64,000 bases of DNA from DATAXP01 sp036272935 (GCA_036272935.1 DATAXP010000073.1:1-64000); one strand, 5' to 3'; counted from the first letter of the stretch, positions 17,544-26,027 are shown. A program made the numbers and translations. The notes: generated by a model not told the origin, from the letters alone.

Positions 17544-17616
17544 GTGGGAGGCGATTCCTATCGCCGAGTTTTGCGAAATCTGATCTCAACGGTCGGCGAA
17601 AGGATTCGCCTCCCAC
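17544..17616. repeat. 73-nt palindromic repeat, copy A
   Basis: Arms of 24 nt (GTGGGAGGCGATTCCTATCG... and ...CGAAAGGATTCGCCTCCCAC) flank a 25-nt loop. The arms pair except for a few conserved mismatches that give the element a direction. Copy B at 63782-63854 has the same arms on the other strand and an unrelated loop of identical length. It is intergenic, upstream of ilvB. Confidence 0.85.
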
Positions 17617-17654
17617 ATCCTTTAGGCACAAGAAGCGAACTGCGGCCGTGCCCC

Positions 17655-17885
17655 TACTTGCCGTTTCGTGCTTTCCTTCCTCTCGCGCATTCGTGATCTT
17701 CCGTCTGGCCTGTTTTCGCTGTGGAGCATGCTGCCGTGAATGCATAAGCTCTGGCACGATGCGCGGAATGCACACAATAGAACCGGCGCGACTGCTTCAG
17801 ACCAAAAAACGAAGCTCGTTTCTTGGCCTGAACCCCCTGGGGACCCCTCAGGAACCAAAAAATAAACTCGGCGAGTTTTTTGGCC
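17655..17885. repeat. Extended 230-nt repeat with 86-nt conserved core, copy 1
   Basis: The core 17800-17885 matches the reverse complement of 58443-58528 with three differences in 86 nt. It includes AACTCGGCGAGTTTTTTGGCC and a GC-rich CCCCCTGGGG block. A weaker but clear match continues about 145 nt upstream (words such as TTCGTGATC(T/C)TCCG and GGCCTG(T/C)TTTCGC). The frame reading through it into ilvB, and a short opposite-strand frame (KKLAEFIFWFLRGPQGVQAK), are judged non-coding. Confidence 0.75.
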
Positions 17886-18067
17886 CGAGCCAAGATTGGT
17901 CGCGGGCGGTTTCATGCTTCTGGAAGTCGCGGCACGCGACGGCGAGCAGGGTCGCTGGCCGGTTGCAAATCGCCTCGGGCACGTCTACCTTAAACGATTC
18001 GGCGGCCTGCGCTTCGGTGCTGCGGCCGAGGCAATTCTCTTCGAGTCCATCACTGCGCAGGGCACCC

Positions 18068-19837
18068 GTGGCCACGATCAACAAACCTCCTGCCGTCGGT
18101 CAGATGGCCAGCGGCGCCGACATCCTTGTTCAATCGTTGGTGAACCACGGCGTCGAGGTGATCTTCGCCTATCCCGGCGGCGCGAGCATGCCGTTGCACC
18201 AGGCGCTCACGCGCTTCAAGGACCGCATCCGCACCATCCTGCCGCGCCACGAGCAAGGGGGCGGGTTCGCTGCCCAAGGCTACGCCCGCGCCACCGGCAA
18301 GCCGGGCGTCTGCATGGCCACCAGCGGTCCCGGGGCCACGAACCTAGTGACGTGCATTGCCGACGCCAAGCTCGACAGCATTCCGCTGATCGCCATCACC
18401 GGCCAGGTGGGCACGCGCGTCATCGGCACCGACGCGTTCCAAGAAACGCCAATCGTCGAAGTCTGCCGCGGCATCACGAAGCATCACTACCTGGTGACCG
18501 ACGTGAACGACCTGGCCCGCGTGATGCGCGAGGCGTTCCACATCGCCACCACCGGCCGCCCTGGCCCGGTGCTCATCGACATGCCCAAGGACGTGCAGAT
18601 CAGCCTGTGCGTTCCCGATTTCAACGCCCCGATGGACCTTCCCGGCTACCGCGATGTGCAGTTCCATGCCCCCCCCGAGCAGTTGGCCCAGGTGGCGGCA
18701 GCGATCAAACGTGCCAAGCGGCCGATCATCTACGCTGGCGGCGGCGTGATCTCGGGCGACGCCAGTGCCGAGCTGCGCGAACTGATCCGCAAGACGGGCA
18801 TCCCGACGACGATGACCGTCATGGGGCTGGGCGCCGTGCCGAACGAAGACCCGCTGTCGCTCGACATGCTGGGGATGCACGGCAGCGTGTACGCCAACTA
18901 TGCGGTTGACCAGGCCGATCTGCTCCTGGCGTTCGGCGTGCGGTTCGATGATCGCGTGACCGGCAAGGTCAGCGAGTTCGCCAAGCACGGGTTCATCGTC
19001 CATATCGATATCGATCCCAGCGAGCTGAACAAGAACAAGGAAGCGCACATTCCGATTGTCAGCGACATTAAATATGCGCTGGCCGAGCTGAATAAGATCG
19101 TCGAGAAGCCCGACAACTTGCAGCCGTGGTACGACCAGATCGCCGCGTGGAAGAAGAGCGATCCGTTCCACTACGACACCGGCTTCCCTGGCATCCTGCC
19201 ACAGCACGCGATTGCCGAGCTGTCGCGGCTGACCCGTGAGCGCGACACGATCGTGTCGGTCGGCGTCGGCCAGCATCAGATGTGGGCCGCCCAGTTCTAC
19301 AAGTTCCGCAATCCACGCACCTGGCTGAGCAGCTCGGGGCTGGGGACGATGGGCTTCGGGCTGCCGGCGGCGATGGGCGCGAAGGCGGCCCATCCCGACG
19401 CGCTGGTCGTCGATATCGACGGCGATGGCAGCTTCCTGATGAACATCCAGGAGCTGGCCACTTGCTTCTGCGAGAAGCTGCCGGTGAAGGTGCTGTTGTT
19501 GAACAATCAGCATCTGGGCATGGTCGTGCAGTGGGAAGATCGGTTCCATCAATCGAACCGGGCGCACACTTACTTGGGTCCGATCGACGATCCCGAAGCG
19601 ATCGGCCAAGGCGACGGCCTCGGCCCCAAGAACCGATACCCCGATTTCGTGGCGATTGCTAAGGGGTTCGGCTGCGGCGCCCGCAGCATCAAAGCCAAGG
19701 CCGACCTGGTCGACGCCCTGCGAGAAATGATCGACTATCCGGGACCGTATGTGCTCGATGTCGAGGTGCCGTACCAGGAGCACGTGCTGCCGATGATCCC
19801 CTCGGGCAAGACGGTCAAGGACCTCATCAAGGAATAA
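18068..19837 (+). CDS. ilvB: Acetolactate synthase large subunit
   Basis: A 589-residue ThDP enzyme that condenses two pyruvates to acetolactate, or pyruvate with 2-oxobutyrate, the first common step of Ile/Val/Leu synthesis. The N-terminal PYR domain has ADILVQSLVNHGVEVIFAYP, the catalytic-Glu region RHEQGGGFAAQGYAR and SGPGATNLVTCIADA. The FAD-type middle domain has YAGGGVISGDASAE and GVRFDDRVTGKV. The C-terminal PP domain has the ThDP motif GDGSFLMNIQELAT...NNQHLGMVVQWEDRF. I take the GTG at 18068 as start; the in-frame ATG at 18104 is the alternative and upstream sequence is a repeat. No regulatory subunit gene (ilvN) is adjacent. Confidence 0.92.
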   Translation: MATINKPPAVGQMASGADILVQSLVNHGVEVIFAYPGGASMPLHQALTRFKDRIRTILPRHEQGGGFAAQGYARATGKPGVCMATSGPGATNLVTCIADAKLDSIPLIAITGQVGTRVIGTDAFQETPIVEVCRGITKHHYLVTDVNDLARVMREAFHIATTGRPGPVLIDMPKDVQISLCVPDFNAPMDLPGYRDVQFHAPPEQLAQVAAAIKRAKRPIIYAGGGVISGDASAELRELIRKTGIPTTMTVMGLGAVPNEDPLSLDMLGMHGSVYANYAVDQADLLLAFGVRFDDRVTGKVSEFAKHGFIVHIDIDPSELNKNKEAHIPIVSDIKYALAELNKIVEKPDNLQPWYDQIAAWKKSDPFHYDTGFPGILPQHAIAELSRLTRERDTIVSVGVGQHQMWAAQFYKFRNPRTWLSSSGLGTMGFGLPAAMGAKAAHPDALVVDIDGDGSFLMNIQELATCFCEKLPVKVLLLNNQHLGMVVQWEDRFHQSNRAHTYLGPIDDPEAIGQGDGLGPKNRYPDFVAIAKGFGCGARSIKAKADLVDALREMIDYPGPYVLDVEVPYQEHVLPMIPSGKTVKDLIKE

Positions 19838-19908
19838 ATGGGGAATTCGGAATGGGGACTGGGGAATGGAAGCGATCATTCCCCATTCCCCAGTCCCCAT
19901 TCCCCATT
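19837..19908. repeat. Palindrome of GGGGAATGG-type words
   Basis: AATGGGGAATTCGGAATGGGGACTGGGGAATGG (left arm, here split for reading) pairs with CCATTCCCCAGTCCCCATTCCCCATT around a loop of about 12 nt. It starts at the ilvB stop codon and covers the start and first about 19 codons of the next gene, so it encodes that protein's N-terminus. A related GGGACTGGGGG palindrome sits at 51037-51116. Confidence 0.8.
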
Positions 19909-21789
19909 GCACTGTTGCTGTTGGCGGCAACCGCCTGGGTCTATGCTCCGACGCGTTCGTTCCAGTACCTCAACTGGGACGACGATCAGTATGTGACCGA
20001 GCATCCGCGCGTGCAGCACGGTCTGATGGCGGCAAATCTCCCTTGGCTCTTCGCGGGTTCTCACGGCGGCAACTGGCACCCGCTGGCGACCTTGTCGCAC
20101 ATGCTCGATGTATCGCTGTGGGGCATGCGACCGGGTCCGCCGCATGTCGAAAATGTCGCGCTGCACCTGGCTAACACGCTGCTCGTGTGGCTTGTGCTGG
20201 CACGGCTCACCGGCGCGTCGGGACGATCGTTGATCGTTGCCGGCCTGTTCGCCTTGCATCCGCTGCACGTTGAGAGCGTCGCGTGGGTTTCGGAACGCAA
20301 GGACGTGCTGTGCGCGCTGTTTTGGTGGCTAACGATCGCGGCGTACGCGCGCTGGGCGCGTGAGCCGAGCAGCGGGCGATTCGCGCTGTTAGCCGTGGCA
20401 TTTGCCGTGGCGCTGCTGTCGAAGGCGATGGCCGTCACGTTGCCGGTGGTGTTCTTGCTGCTGGACCATTGGCCCCTGCGGCGCGAGCGGACCGCGCGAG
20501 AACTGCTCGTCGAAAAACTGCCGTTGTTCGGCCTTTCGGTCGTCGCCGCCGGACTCACGTTCGCCGCGCAGTGGCGTTTCGGCGCGGTGCAGGCGCTGGT
20601 AGACGTCTCGTGGCCTCTGCGCCTGGCCAACGCGGCGATCAGCTATGTGACCTACTTGCAACAGATGCTCTGGCCGACGCACCTGGCCTGCTTCTATCCG
20701 TATTCGGTGACGATCGAATCGTCATCGGCCGAGCGCGCCCGATTCCTCGCCCAAGGGGCGGCGGCGGCACTGGCCCTGGCAAGCGTCTCGTGGCTGGCGG
20801 TGCGATTTCGCCGGCAAGCACCGTATCTGTTCGTCGGCTGGTTTTGGTACCTGGTCACGCTGCTGCCGGTGGTCGGCATCGTGTCAGTGGGCACGCAGGC
20901 GCATGCCGATCGTTACAGCTATCTGCCTCTGGTCGGCGTGTGGATCGCATTGGTTTGGGCCGTGGCCGATCTGCTCGGCTCGCTGAGCAATTGGAAGGCT
21001 ACGTCAGTTGCGGTGATTGTGCTGCTCGGCGCCTTGGCGGTGCAGGCGCGGCGGCAAGTGCTCACGTGGCGCGATTCCGAGACGCTCTTCCGGCACGATC
21101 TGGCCGTCATCGGTCCCAATTCCCAGGCGTACTTGAACCTAGGGATGGCACTGGGTGCTCAGGGCCGAACGGACGAAGCGATGCTCGCCTATCGGCATGC
21201 GATCGATTGTGGCGATCGCGATGTGCGGGCCCGCAACAACCTCGGCGCGCTCTTGTGCCTGTCGGGGCAAACGGAAGCGGCGATTCGTGAATATCGCCGG
21301 GCCATCGAACTGAACTCGCGTACGGCACTGGTGCGCGAGAACCTTGGCGAGGCGCTGCTGACGAAGGGAGAACCGCTCGCGGCGACCGAGCAGTTGAGCG
21401 AAGCGGTGAAACTCGATCCCGCCTCGGCACGAGCCCACTGGCTGCTGGGGCGGGCGCGAATCGCTCTGGGGCAATCGGCGCTGGCCGAGCAGGAATTTCG
21501 CGCCGCGGTGCAATTGAAGCCCGATTGGGCCGAGGCACACAATAACTTGGGAGCGGCGCTTTTTTCTCGCGGCAAGTTCGATGAGGCGGCCACCGAGTTC
21601 GACGCCGCGCTCGCGCTCGATCCGGCGCTCATCGACGCCCGAGCCAACCGTGCCTGGGTGCTGGCCGAACGCGGCCGGCTTGACGATGCCCGCCGCGAGC
21701 TGAGCGAGATATTGAAGTTGCCGCGGCTCGATGCCACCGTGCGCGAGCGGATCATCGCCACCGCCCGGCAATACGGCGTCACATTCTAG
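19852..21789 (+). CDS. TMTC-like polytopic membrane protein with TPR repeats
   Basis: A 645-residue protein with about 10 membrane helices over residues 18-400, then five or six tetratricopeptide repeats (NSQAYLNLGMALGAQGRTDE, RARNNLGALLCLSGQTEAAI, DWAEAHNNLGAALFSRGKFD). The membrane part carries motifs of the TMTC/DUF1736 O-mannosyltransferase-like family: NWDDDQYVTEHPRV near the N-terminus with acidic residues in the first loop, FALHPLHVESVAWVSERKDV, and TQAHADRYSYLPLVG. This points to lipid-linked sugar transfer to proteins outside the membrane, but the substrate is unknown. The start at 19852 lies inside a palindromic repeat, so residues 2-19 are repeat-encoded and not family-like. The gene starts 14 bp after ilvB. 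Confidence 0.78.
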   Translation: MGTGEWKRSFPIPQSPFPIALLLLAATAWVYAPTRSFQYLNWDDDQYVTEHPRVQHGLMAANLPWLFAGSHGGNWHPLATLSHMLDVSLWGMRPGPPHVENVALHLANTLLVWLVLARLTGASGRSLIVAGLFALHPLHVESVAWVSERKDVLCALFWWLTIAAYARWAREPSSGRFALLAVAFAVALLSKAMAVTLPVVFLLLDHWPLRRERTARELLVEKLPLFGLSVVAAGLTFAAQWRFGAVQALVDVSWPLRLANAAISYVTYLQQMLWPTHLACFYPYSVTIESSSAERARFLAQGAAAALALASVSWLAVRFRRQAPYLFVGWFWYLVTLLPVVGIVSVGTQAHADRYSYLPLVGVWIALVWAVADLLGSLSNWKATSVAVIVLLGALAVQARRQVLTWRDSETLFRHDLAVIGPNSQAYLNLGMALGAQGRTDEAMLAYRHAIDCGDRDVRARNNLGALLCLSGQTEAAIREYRRAIELNSRTALVRENLGEALLTKGEPLAATEQLSEAVKLDPASARAHWLLGRARIALGQSALAEQEFRAAVQLKPDWAEAHNNLGAALFSRGKFDEAATEFDAALALDPALIDARANRAWVLAERGRLDDARRELSEILKLPRLDATVRERIIATARQYGVTF

Positions 21790-21791
21790 GG

Positions 21792-21867
21792 GAGAACCAC
21801 GAAGACAAGAAGAGCACGAAGGGGAGATTGGCTGCTAACTTCGTGTCCTTCGTGCCTTGGTGGTTTC
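21792..21867. repeat. Palindrome of ACCACGAAG-type words between convergent genes
   Basis: The left arm (AACCACGAAGAC...GCACGAAG) pairs imperfectly with CTTCGTGTCCTTCGTGCCTTGGTGGTT on the right. It fills the gap between the convergent TMTC-like and M20 peptidase genes and could act as a bidirectional terminator. Confidence 0.65.
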
Positions 21868-23108
21868 TATTCCGTAGTTGTGGCCAGGCGGAGGGCCACG
21901 CGGCAGGCGCGTTCGAATTCGGCGACGTCGAGCGCTTCGCTGGTGGTGTGGACGTTCACCTGGCCGCAGCCGAGCGTGACGGTCGGGATGCCGTGGGCGG
22001 TCATCCAGTTGGCATCGAGTCCGCCGTTGCTCACGGCTCGCACCGGCTCGGCGCCGGTGGCGCGCACCGCTGCCTCGGCCGCCACGACACACGGCTCGCG
22101 GGCGTCGAGCTGGAAGGCCTCGTAATCCAGGCGGCTGGCAAAGCGCACCTTGCCGCGGGCGCCGGCGACGTTGGTTACCGCCTTGGCGGCGCGCTCGAAG
22201 GCATCGCGCATGGTGGCGAGCATCTGTTTGCGGAAGCGGGGGTCGTGGCTGCGGGCCTCGGCCTTGAGCTGCACGTGATCGGTGACGACGTTGGTGGCCG
22301 CGCCGCCGTGGATCACGCCGATGTTGCTCGTGCCGCGGTGATGCCCTTGGCGCACGTCGCCGAGCCAGCCTTCGCGTTGCAGTTCGGCGATCGCCAGTCC
22401 GGCGATCGCCACGGCGCTCACGCCTTTCTCGGGGGCGGCGCCGGCGTGGCTGGCCAGGCCGTCAACGTCGATCGTGATGCGGTACGCGCCGGTCGCGCCG
22501 ATGCCAAGCTTATTGGCCGCTCCGCCGTCCCAATTGAACGCCAGCCGCGGACTGCCGAGCATCCGCAAGTTGGCGAAGTGGGCACCGTACAGCCCCATCT
22601 CTTCTTGCACCGGCCAGAAGAAGACCAATGGCGGGTGAGGCAGCCGGCGGCGCAGGATTTCGAGTGCCGCGCTCAACACCACGGCGCAGCCCGAGCGGTC
22701 GTCGGCGCCCAGGCCTGTGCGCTTGTCGGCCGACCGCACCATACGAGCGCGGAGCACCGGCTGCGAGCCGACGCACAGCGGCACCGTGTCCATGTGAGCC
22801 ATCAGCAGGCGGCGCGGGGCGCGCAGCGTGCCGGGGAACCGCGCGATGAGGTTGCCGGTTTCGCCGGCCAAGGGGGTGCGGCGATGAGCATTGTCGGTCC
22901 GCAGCGCCGAGCGAGGCAGGCCTGCCTCGAGCAGCTTGCGCGTGATCAGATCGCGCACGGCCGCTTCGTGGCCGCTGGTGCCTTCGATGGCCATCAGTTG
23001 TATGGCCAGTTCGAGGGCGGCGGGTAAATCGGGCTCTGGTGCTGCACTGGCCGATGCAGCCGGGGCAGAATCACGACGAGGCGCGGCGCGCTTTAGGCTT
23101 GTCCCCAT
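21867..23108 (-). CDS. M20-family metallopeptidase
   Basis: A 413-residue cytoplasmic zinc aminopeptidase/carboxypeptidase of the M20 clan, nearest in look to PepT-like tripeptidases. Metal and catalytic motifs: LLMAHMDTVPLC (His ligand plus Asp), GLGADDRSGCAVVLSAALEI (bridging Asp), FFWPVQEEMGLYGAHFA (catalytic Glu-Glu), LAFNWDGG (Asp ligand), and C-terminal CGQVNVHTTSEALDVAEFE (His ligand). The dimerisation lid is GAYRITIDVDGLASHAGAAP. The N-terminus is Ala/Pro-rich and poorly conserved; the ATG at 23108 or at 23126 could be the start, and neither has a clear ribosome site. It would release amino acids from small peptides. Confidence 0.82.
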   Translation of the reverse strand: MGTSLKRAAPRRDSAPAASASAAPEPDLPAALELAIQLMAIEGTSGHEAAVRDLITRKLLEAGLPRSALRTDNAHRRTPLAGETGNLIARFPGTLRAPRRLLMAHMDTVPLCVGSQPVLRARMVRSADKRTGLGADDRSGCAVVLSAALEILRRRLPHPPLVFFWPVQEEMGLYGAHFANLRMLGSPRLAFNWDGGAANKLGIGATGAYRITIDVDGLASHAGAAPEKGVSAVAIAGLAIAELQREGWLGDVRQGHHRGTSNIGVIHGGAATNVVTDHVQLKAEARSHDPRFRKQMLATMRDAFERAAKAVTNVAGARGKVRFASRLDYEAFQLDAREPCVVAAEAAVRATGAEPVRAVSNGGLDANWMTAHGIPTVTLGCGQVNVHTTSEALDVAEFERACRVALRLATTTE

Positions 23109-23176
23109 AAGCTGCGATTCTATCATCTAGAAGCGTCGATGGGGGATTCCGTGCCACAAGCGAGATCGGCCGCCGC

Positions 23177-23983
23177 ATGCCGCTGTTGAGATACCTGGAG
23201 CAAAAGCTCCGACCTTGGGCGATCCCGAACCTGACGCTCGGCCTGATCGCCGTGCAGGTGGCGGCGTACGCCTTCGAGTCGATCAGCCCGAACGGCGTCG
23301 CGAGGTTGGCGCTCGTGCCCGACCGGGTGCTCGCTGGCGAGGTTTGGCGGTTGGTGACCTTCCTGGCGGTGCCGCCGCTGACGAACCTGATCTTCGCGTT
23401 TTTCTTCTGGTACATCTTCTACATGATGGGCACGGCCCTGGAGCAGACCTGGGGAGCGCTGCGCTACAACCTGTACCTGCTCATCGGCTACGTGGCGACC
23501 GTGGCCGCGGCGCTGGCGCATCCGGCCGCGCCAGCGACGAACGGATTTCTTTACGCCTCGATGTTCCTGGCGTTCGCCTGGGAGTATCCCGATTTCGAGT
23601 TCTACATCTTCTTCATACTGCCGATCAAAGTTCGTTGGCTGGCGCTGTTGCAGTGGATCGGCTACGCCTTTGCCGTGTTCGGCGGCGATTGGCTGGTGCT
23701 GGCGAGCGTGGTGAACTTTTTCGTGTTCTTTGGCCGGCAGATTGTCGATCGCATTCGCACGGGTCGCCGGCGCATGGCGACGCAGGCTCAACGGCTGGTA
23801 CCGGCCAACAAGGAGCCGTTCCATCGCTGCCTGGTGTGCGGCATCACCGACCAGACGAACCCCGAGATGGAGTTCCGCTATTGCAGCAAGTGCTATGGCA
23901 CCTGCGGCTACTGCTCGCGCCACCTGCATGCACACGAACACTTGCCGCCGCCGATCGAAGCGACGAGCGTGGGGAGCCAATGA
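23177..23983 (+). CDS. Rhomboid-like membrane protein with C-terminal zinc ribbon
   Basis: A 268-residue protein with about six membrane helices in residues 15-190 (LTLGLIAVQVAAYAFES, LIFAFFFWYIFYMMGTALEQ, LYLLIGYVATVAAALAHP). The layout fits the rhomboid/Derlin superfamily, but the GxSG nucleophile motif is absent; the matching helix reads NGFLYASMFLAFAWEYPDF, and no catalytic His follows. It is therefore probably an inactive rhomboid. The last 60 residues hold six Cys in paired motifs (CLVCGITDQ, FRYCSKCYGTCGYCSRHLHA) that should bind zinc. Its gene is divergent from the M20 peptidase with a 68-bp gap. Its role is unknown; membrane protein quality control is a guess. Confidence 0.7.
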   Translation: MPLLRYLEQKLRPWAIPNLTLGLIAVQVAAYAFESISPNGVARLALVPDRVLAGEVWRLVTFLAVPPLTNLIFAFFFWYIFYMMGTALEQTWGALRYNLYLLIGYVATVAAALAHPAAPATNGFLYASMFLAFAWEYPDFEFYIFFILPIKVRWLALLQWIGYAFAVFGGDWLVLASVVNFFVFFGRQIVDRIRTGRRRMATQAQRLVPANKEPFHRCLVCGITDQTNPEMEFRYCSKCYGTCGYCSRHLHAHEHLPPPIEATSVGSQ

Positions 23984-24083
23984 CGAATGACGAAGTCCGA
24001 ATGACGATTGAATGACGAATGCCTGCCTTAGGGCTTCGTCCTTCGGACTTCCTTCGACATTCGAGCTTCGTCATTCGTCATTG
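23979..24083. repeat. Palindrome of ATGACGAA-type words
   Basis: CAATGACGAATGACGAAGTCCGAATGACG on the left pairs with a right arm ending GCTTCGTCATTCGTCATTG, with extra copies of ATGACGAAT and TTCGTC between. It begins in the last codon of the rhomboid-like gene and probably ends its transcript. Confidence 0.65.
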
Positions 24084-24223
24084 CCGCATAGAGTGCTAGC
24101 AGCGCGCGAGAAAAATCGCGAAAAAACCTCGCAAAAAAGCCGCGCTTCGCGATATACTCGCCCCTCGATGCGGCGCCAGGGATGCGCCGCCGCGATTCGT
24201 GCCCATTGAACGGGAGGGAACCC

Positions 24224-24496
24224 ATGACGCGCGTTCGTCTCAGCATGGCCCATGAGAATGCCAAGAGCCTTTCGAACCGCTTGGACATGAGCACGGCCGA
24301 AATCGGCCTCAGCGTCCGCACGACCAACTGCCTCGAAGAGCGCGGCATCTTCACAGTCAACGACCTGCTGCACTGCACGCGCGATGATCTGCTCGGCATC
24401 TCGAACTTCGGCGAAAAGACGCTCGAAGAGGTGTACAAGGCGTTGGAAGGGATCGGCTTCTATCGTCCAGCCCGCCAAACAGCCCTCAGCGCCTAG
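24224..24496 (+). CDS. Stand-alone RNA polymerase alpha-CTD-like protein
   Basis: A 90-residue protein starting at the ATG after GGGAGGG (24224). Residues 25-85 match the alpha subunit C-terminal domain: AEIGLSVRTTNCLEERGIFT, VNDLLHCTRDDLLGISNFGE, KTLEEVYKALEGIGF. The helix-hairpin-helix that contacts DNA and activators (LGISNFGEKTLEEV) is intact, but there is no alpha N-terminal dimerisation domain. Such orphan domains occur in planctomycetes; a role as a small DNA-binding or RNAP-modulating protein is possible but not shown. It is flanked by palindromic repeats on both sides. Confidence 0.82.
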   Translation: MTRVRLSMAHENAKSLSNRLDMSTAEIGLSVRTTNCLEERGIFTVNDLLHCTRDDLLGISNFGEKTLEEVYKALEGIGFYRPARQTALSA

Positions 24497-24505
24497 GCCG
24501 CGGAA

Positions 24506-24572
24506 GAAACCGTAGATCAACGCGGATGGACGCAGATACGGGCAAGGTTGATCTGCGTGCATCTGCGGTTTC
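24506..24572. repeat. Palindrome between convergent genes
   Basis: GAAACCGTAGATCAACGCGG...ACGCAGAT pairs with ATCTGCGTGCATCTGCGGTTTC. It occupies the gap between the alpha-CTD-like gene and the convergent sulfatase gene and may serve as a two-way terminator. Confidence 0.6.
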
Positions 24573-25887
24573 ACATCGCCGGCCACCAGCGGTCGAGCAG
24601 CACGTGCAGCTCGGCCGCGGTCTTTGGCGAGCGCTCGGCCACATTGTGCTCTTCGTTCGGGTCGGCCGACAGGTCGTACAGCTCGTCGGAAGCCTTAACG
24701 TTCGGCGCGTGCGGGACGATCAGCTTCCATGAGTCGTGGATGCACCAGCGCCATTTGAGGCTGGTCGACGGCCGGTCGATATCGACGGCGTTGTGCTCGA
24801 AGCACTCGCCGAAGATGGTGTGCCGCGCGGCCCGCGCCTTGGCGTCGAGTAGGTTGATCCCCTGCATCTGCGCCGTCGGCGCCAGGCCGACCAGCTTCAA
24901 CACGGTCGGCGCCAAGTCGATGCTGCTGGCCAGCGAGTCGCTCGATTCCGGGGCGATGCGTCCCGGCAGGCGCAGCAACAGCGGCGTGCGCAGGCCGCCG
25001 TTATAAGGCGACTGCTTGGAACGCGGCGCGTAGGCGTCGCTCTTTTCCTGTTGAATCCAACCGTTGTCGGCCAAGTAAACAATGAGTGTGTTCTCGCGCA
25101 GGCCTTTCGTGTCGAGATAGGCCAACAATTCGCCGACCGTTTCGTCGAACCATTCGCACATCGCCCAGTAGCGGGCAATGCTCGGCGACGGCGCGATGCT
25201 TTGGTAATGCTCCAAGTATTTTTCCGGCGGATTGTGCGGCGTGTGCGGCAGCATCGGCGCGTACCACAGGAAGAATGGCTCGTGGGCCGTGGCGACGCGA
25301 TCCAGAAAATCGAACATCGGCTGCATGGTGACCCGGGCGATGTCGAGCCCCTTGTCGCCATGCCGGCCGCCGAGGCTCATGCCGTCGGTGAAGCCGCCGC
25401 GGCGAAAGTCTCCTTCCCACCACTTGCCGGTCTGAAAACTCTGGTAGCCTTGCTCCTGCATCATGCGCGGCAGCGTCGGCACTCGGTCGATGTTGTCGAT
25501 CATCCGCTCGCGCTGGGCCAGGAAGGTCGCGTCGGTGGCAATCTCGCGTCCTTTCTTTCCGGCCGGCAGCGGCGGATCGTTGCTCGTGATCCGGTGCTGA
25601 TGCGGATACAGTCCGGTGAGCATGGTCATCAAGCTCGGCCGGCAAAGACTCGACGGCACGTAGGCATTGCGGAACGCGAGGCTTTCGCCGGCCAGTCGGT
25701 CGATGTTCGGCGTGCGGATGTGCTCGTGCCCCATGAACCCGTAATCGGTCCACCCCTGATCGTCGGAGACGATGAACACGACGTTGGGCCCGCGCGTCGC
25801 CTCAGCGGCGAGCAAGCGAGTTTGCCAGCTCGCAAGGGTGGCAGTGATGACGACGGCAACGGCGGCGAAGCGATGAACGTGCGACAT
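24571..25887 (-). CDS. Secreted sulfatase
   Basis: A 438-residue exported sulfatase. The ATG at 25887 begins a signal peptide (MSHVHRFAAVAVVITATLAS). Metal ligands are visible in VVFIVSDDQGWTDYG (two Asp) and LIVYLADNGW (Asp-Asn). The formylglycine motif is LCRPSLMTMLTG with Cys82; the usual Arg two places after Pro is Leu here, a variant of CxPSR. Lys and His of the active site are in FQTGKWWEGD and MLPHTPHNPP. It would cleave sulfate esters of polysaccharides in the periplasm; an anaerobic or aerobic formylglycine-generating enzyme is needed and none is nearby. Confidence 0.88.
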   Translation of the reverse strand: MSHVHRFAAVAVVITATLASWQTRLLAAEATRGPNVVFIVSDDQGWTDYGFMGHEHIRTPNIDRLAGESLAFRNAYVPSSLCRPSLMTMLTGLYPHQHRITSNDPPLPAGKKGREIATDATFLAQRERMIDNIDRVPTLPRMMQEQGYQSFQTGKWWEGDFRRGGFTDGMSLGGRHGDKGLDIARVTMQPMFDFLDRVATAHEPFFLWYAPMLPHTPHNPPEKYLEHYQSIAPSPSIARYWAMCEWFDETVGELLAYLDTKGLRENTLIVYLADNGWIQQEKSDAYAPRSKQSPYNGGLRTPLLLRLPGRIAPESSDSLASSIDLAPTVLKLVGLAPTAQMQGINLLDAKARAARHTIFGECFEHNAVDIDRPSTSLKWRWCIHDSWKLIVPHAPNVKASDELYDLSADPNEEHNVAERSPKTAAELHVLLDRWWPAM

Positions 25888-26027
25888 GCGTCCATTGTCG
25901 TCAAGCGCTTTTTCGCACGCAAGAACCATTGCCGGACAAACGTCGTGACCGCGACGCACGATGCTCTGCATCGCCGCGTTAGCCACCCGAGGCAACGCCC
26001 CTGAGCAGTCAGGAAGGCAACTGGGAA

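Noticed and set aside
17654..17893. Short gene encoding KKLAEFIFWFLRGPQGVQAK
   Set aside because: The peptide is shared with 58435 onward, but it follows from an 86-nt DNA repeat with strong hairpins. Flanking frames differ and there is no ribosome site.
18344..19930. A 528-codon minus-strand open frame opposite ilvB
   Set aside because: ilvB on the plus strand is unmistakable. The antisense frame is His/Arg/Gln-rich without family-like motifs, a common artefact of high-GC genes.
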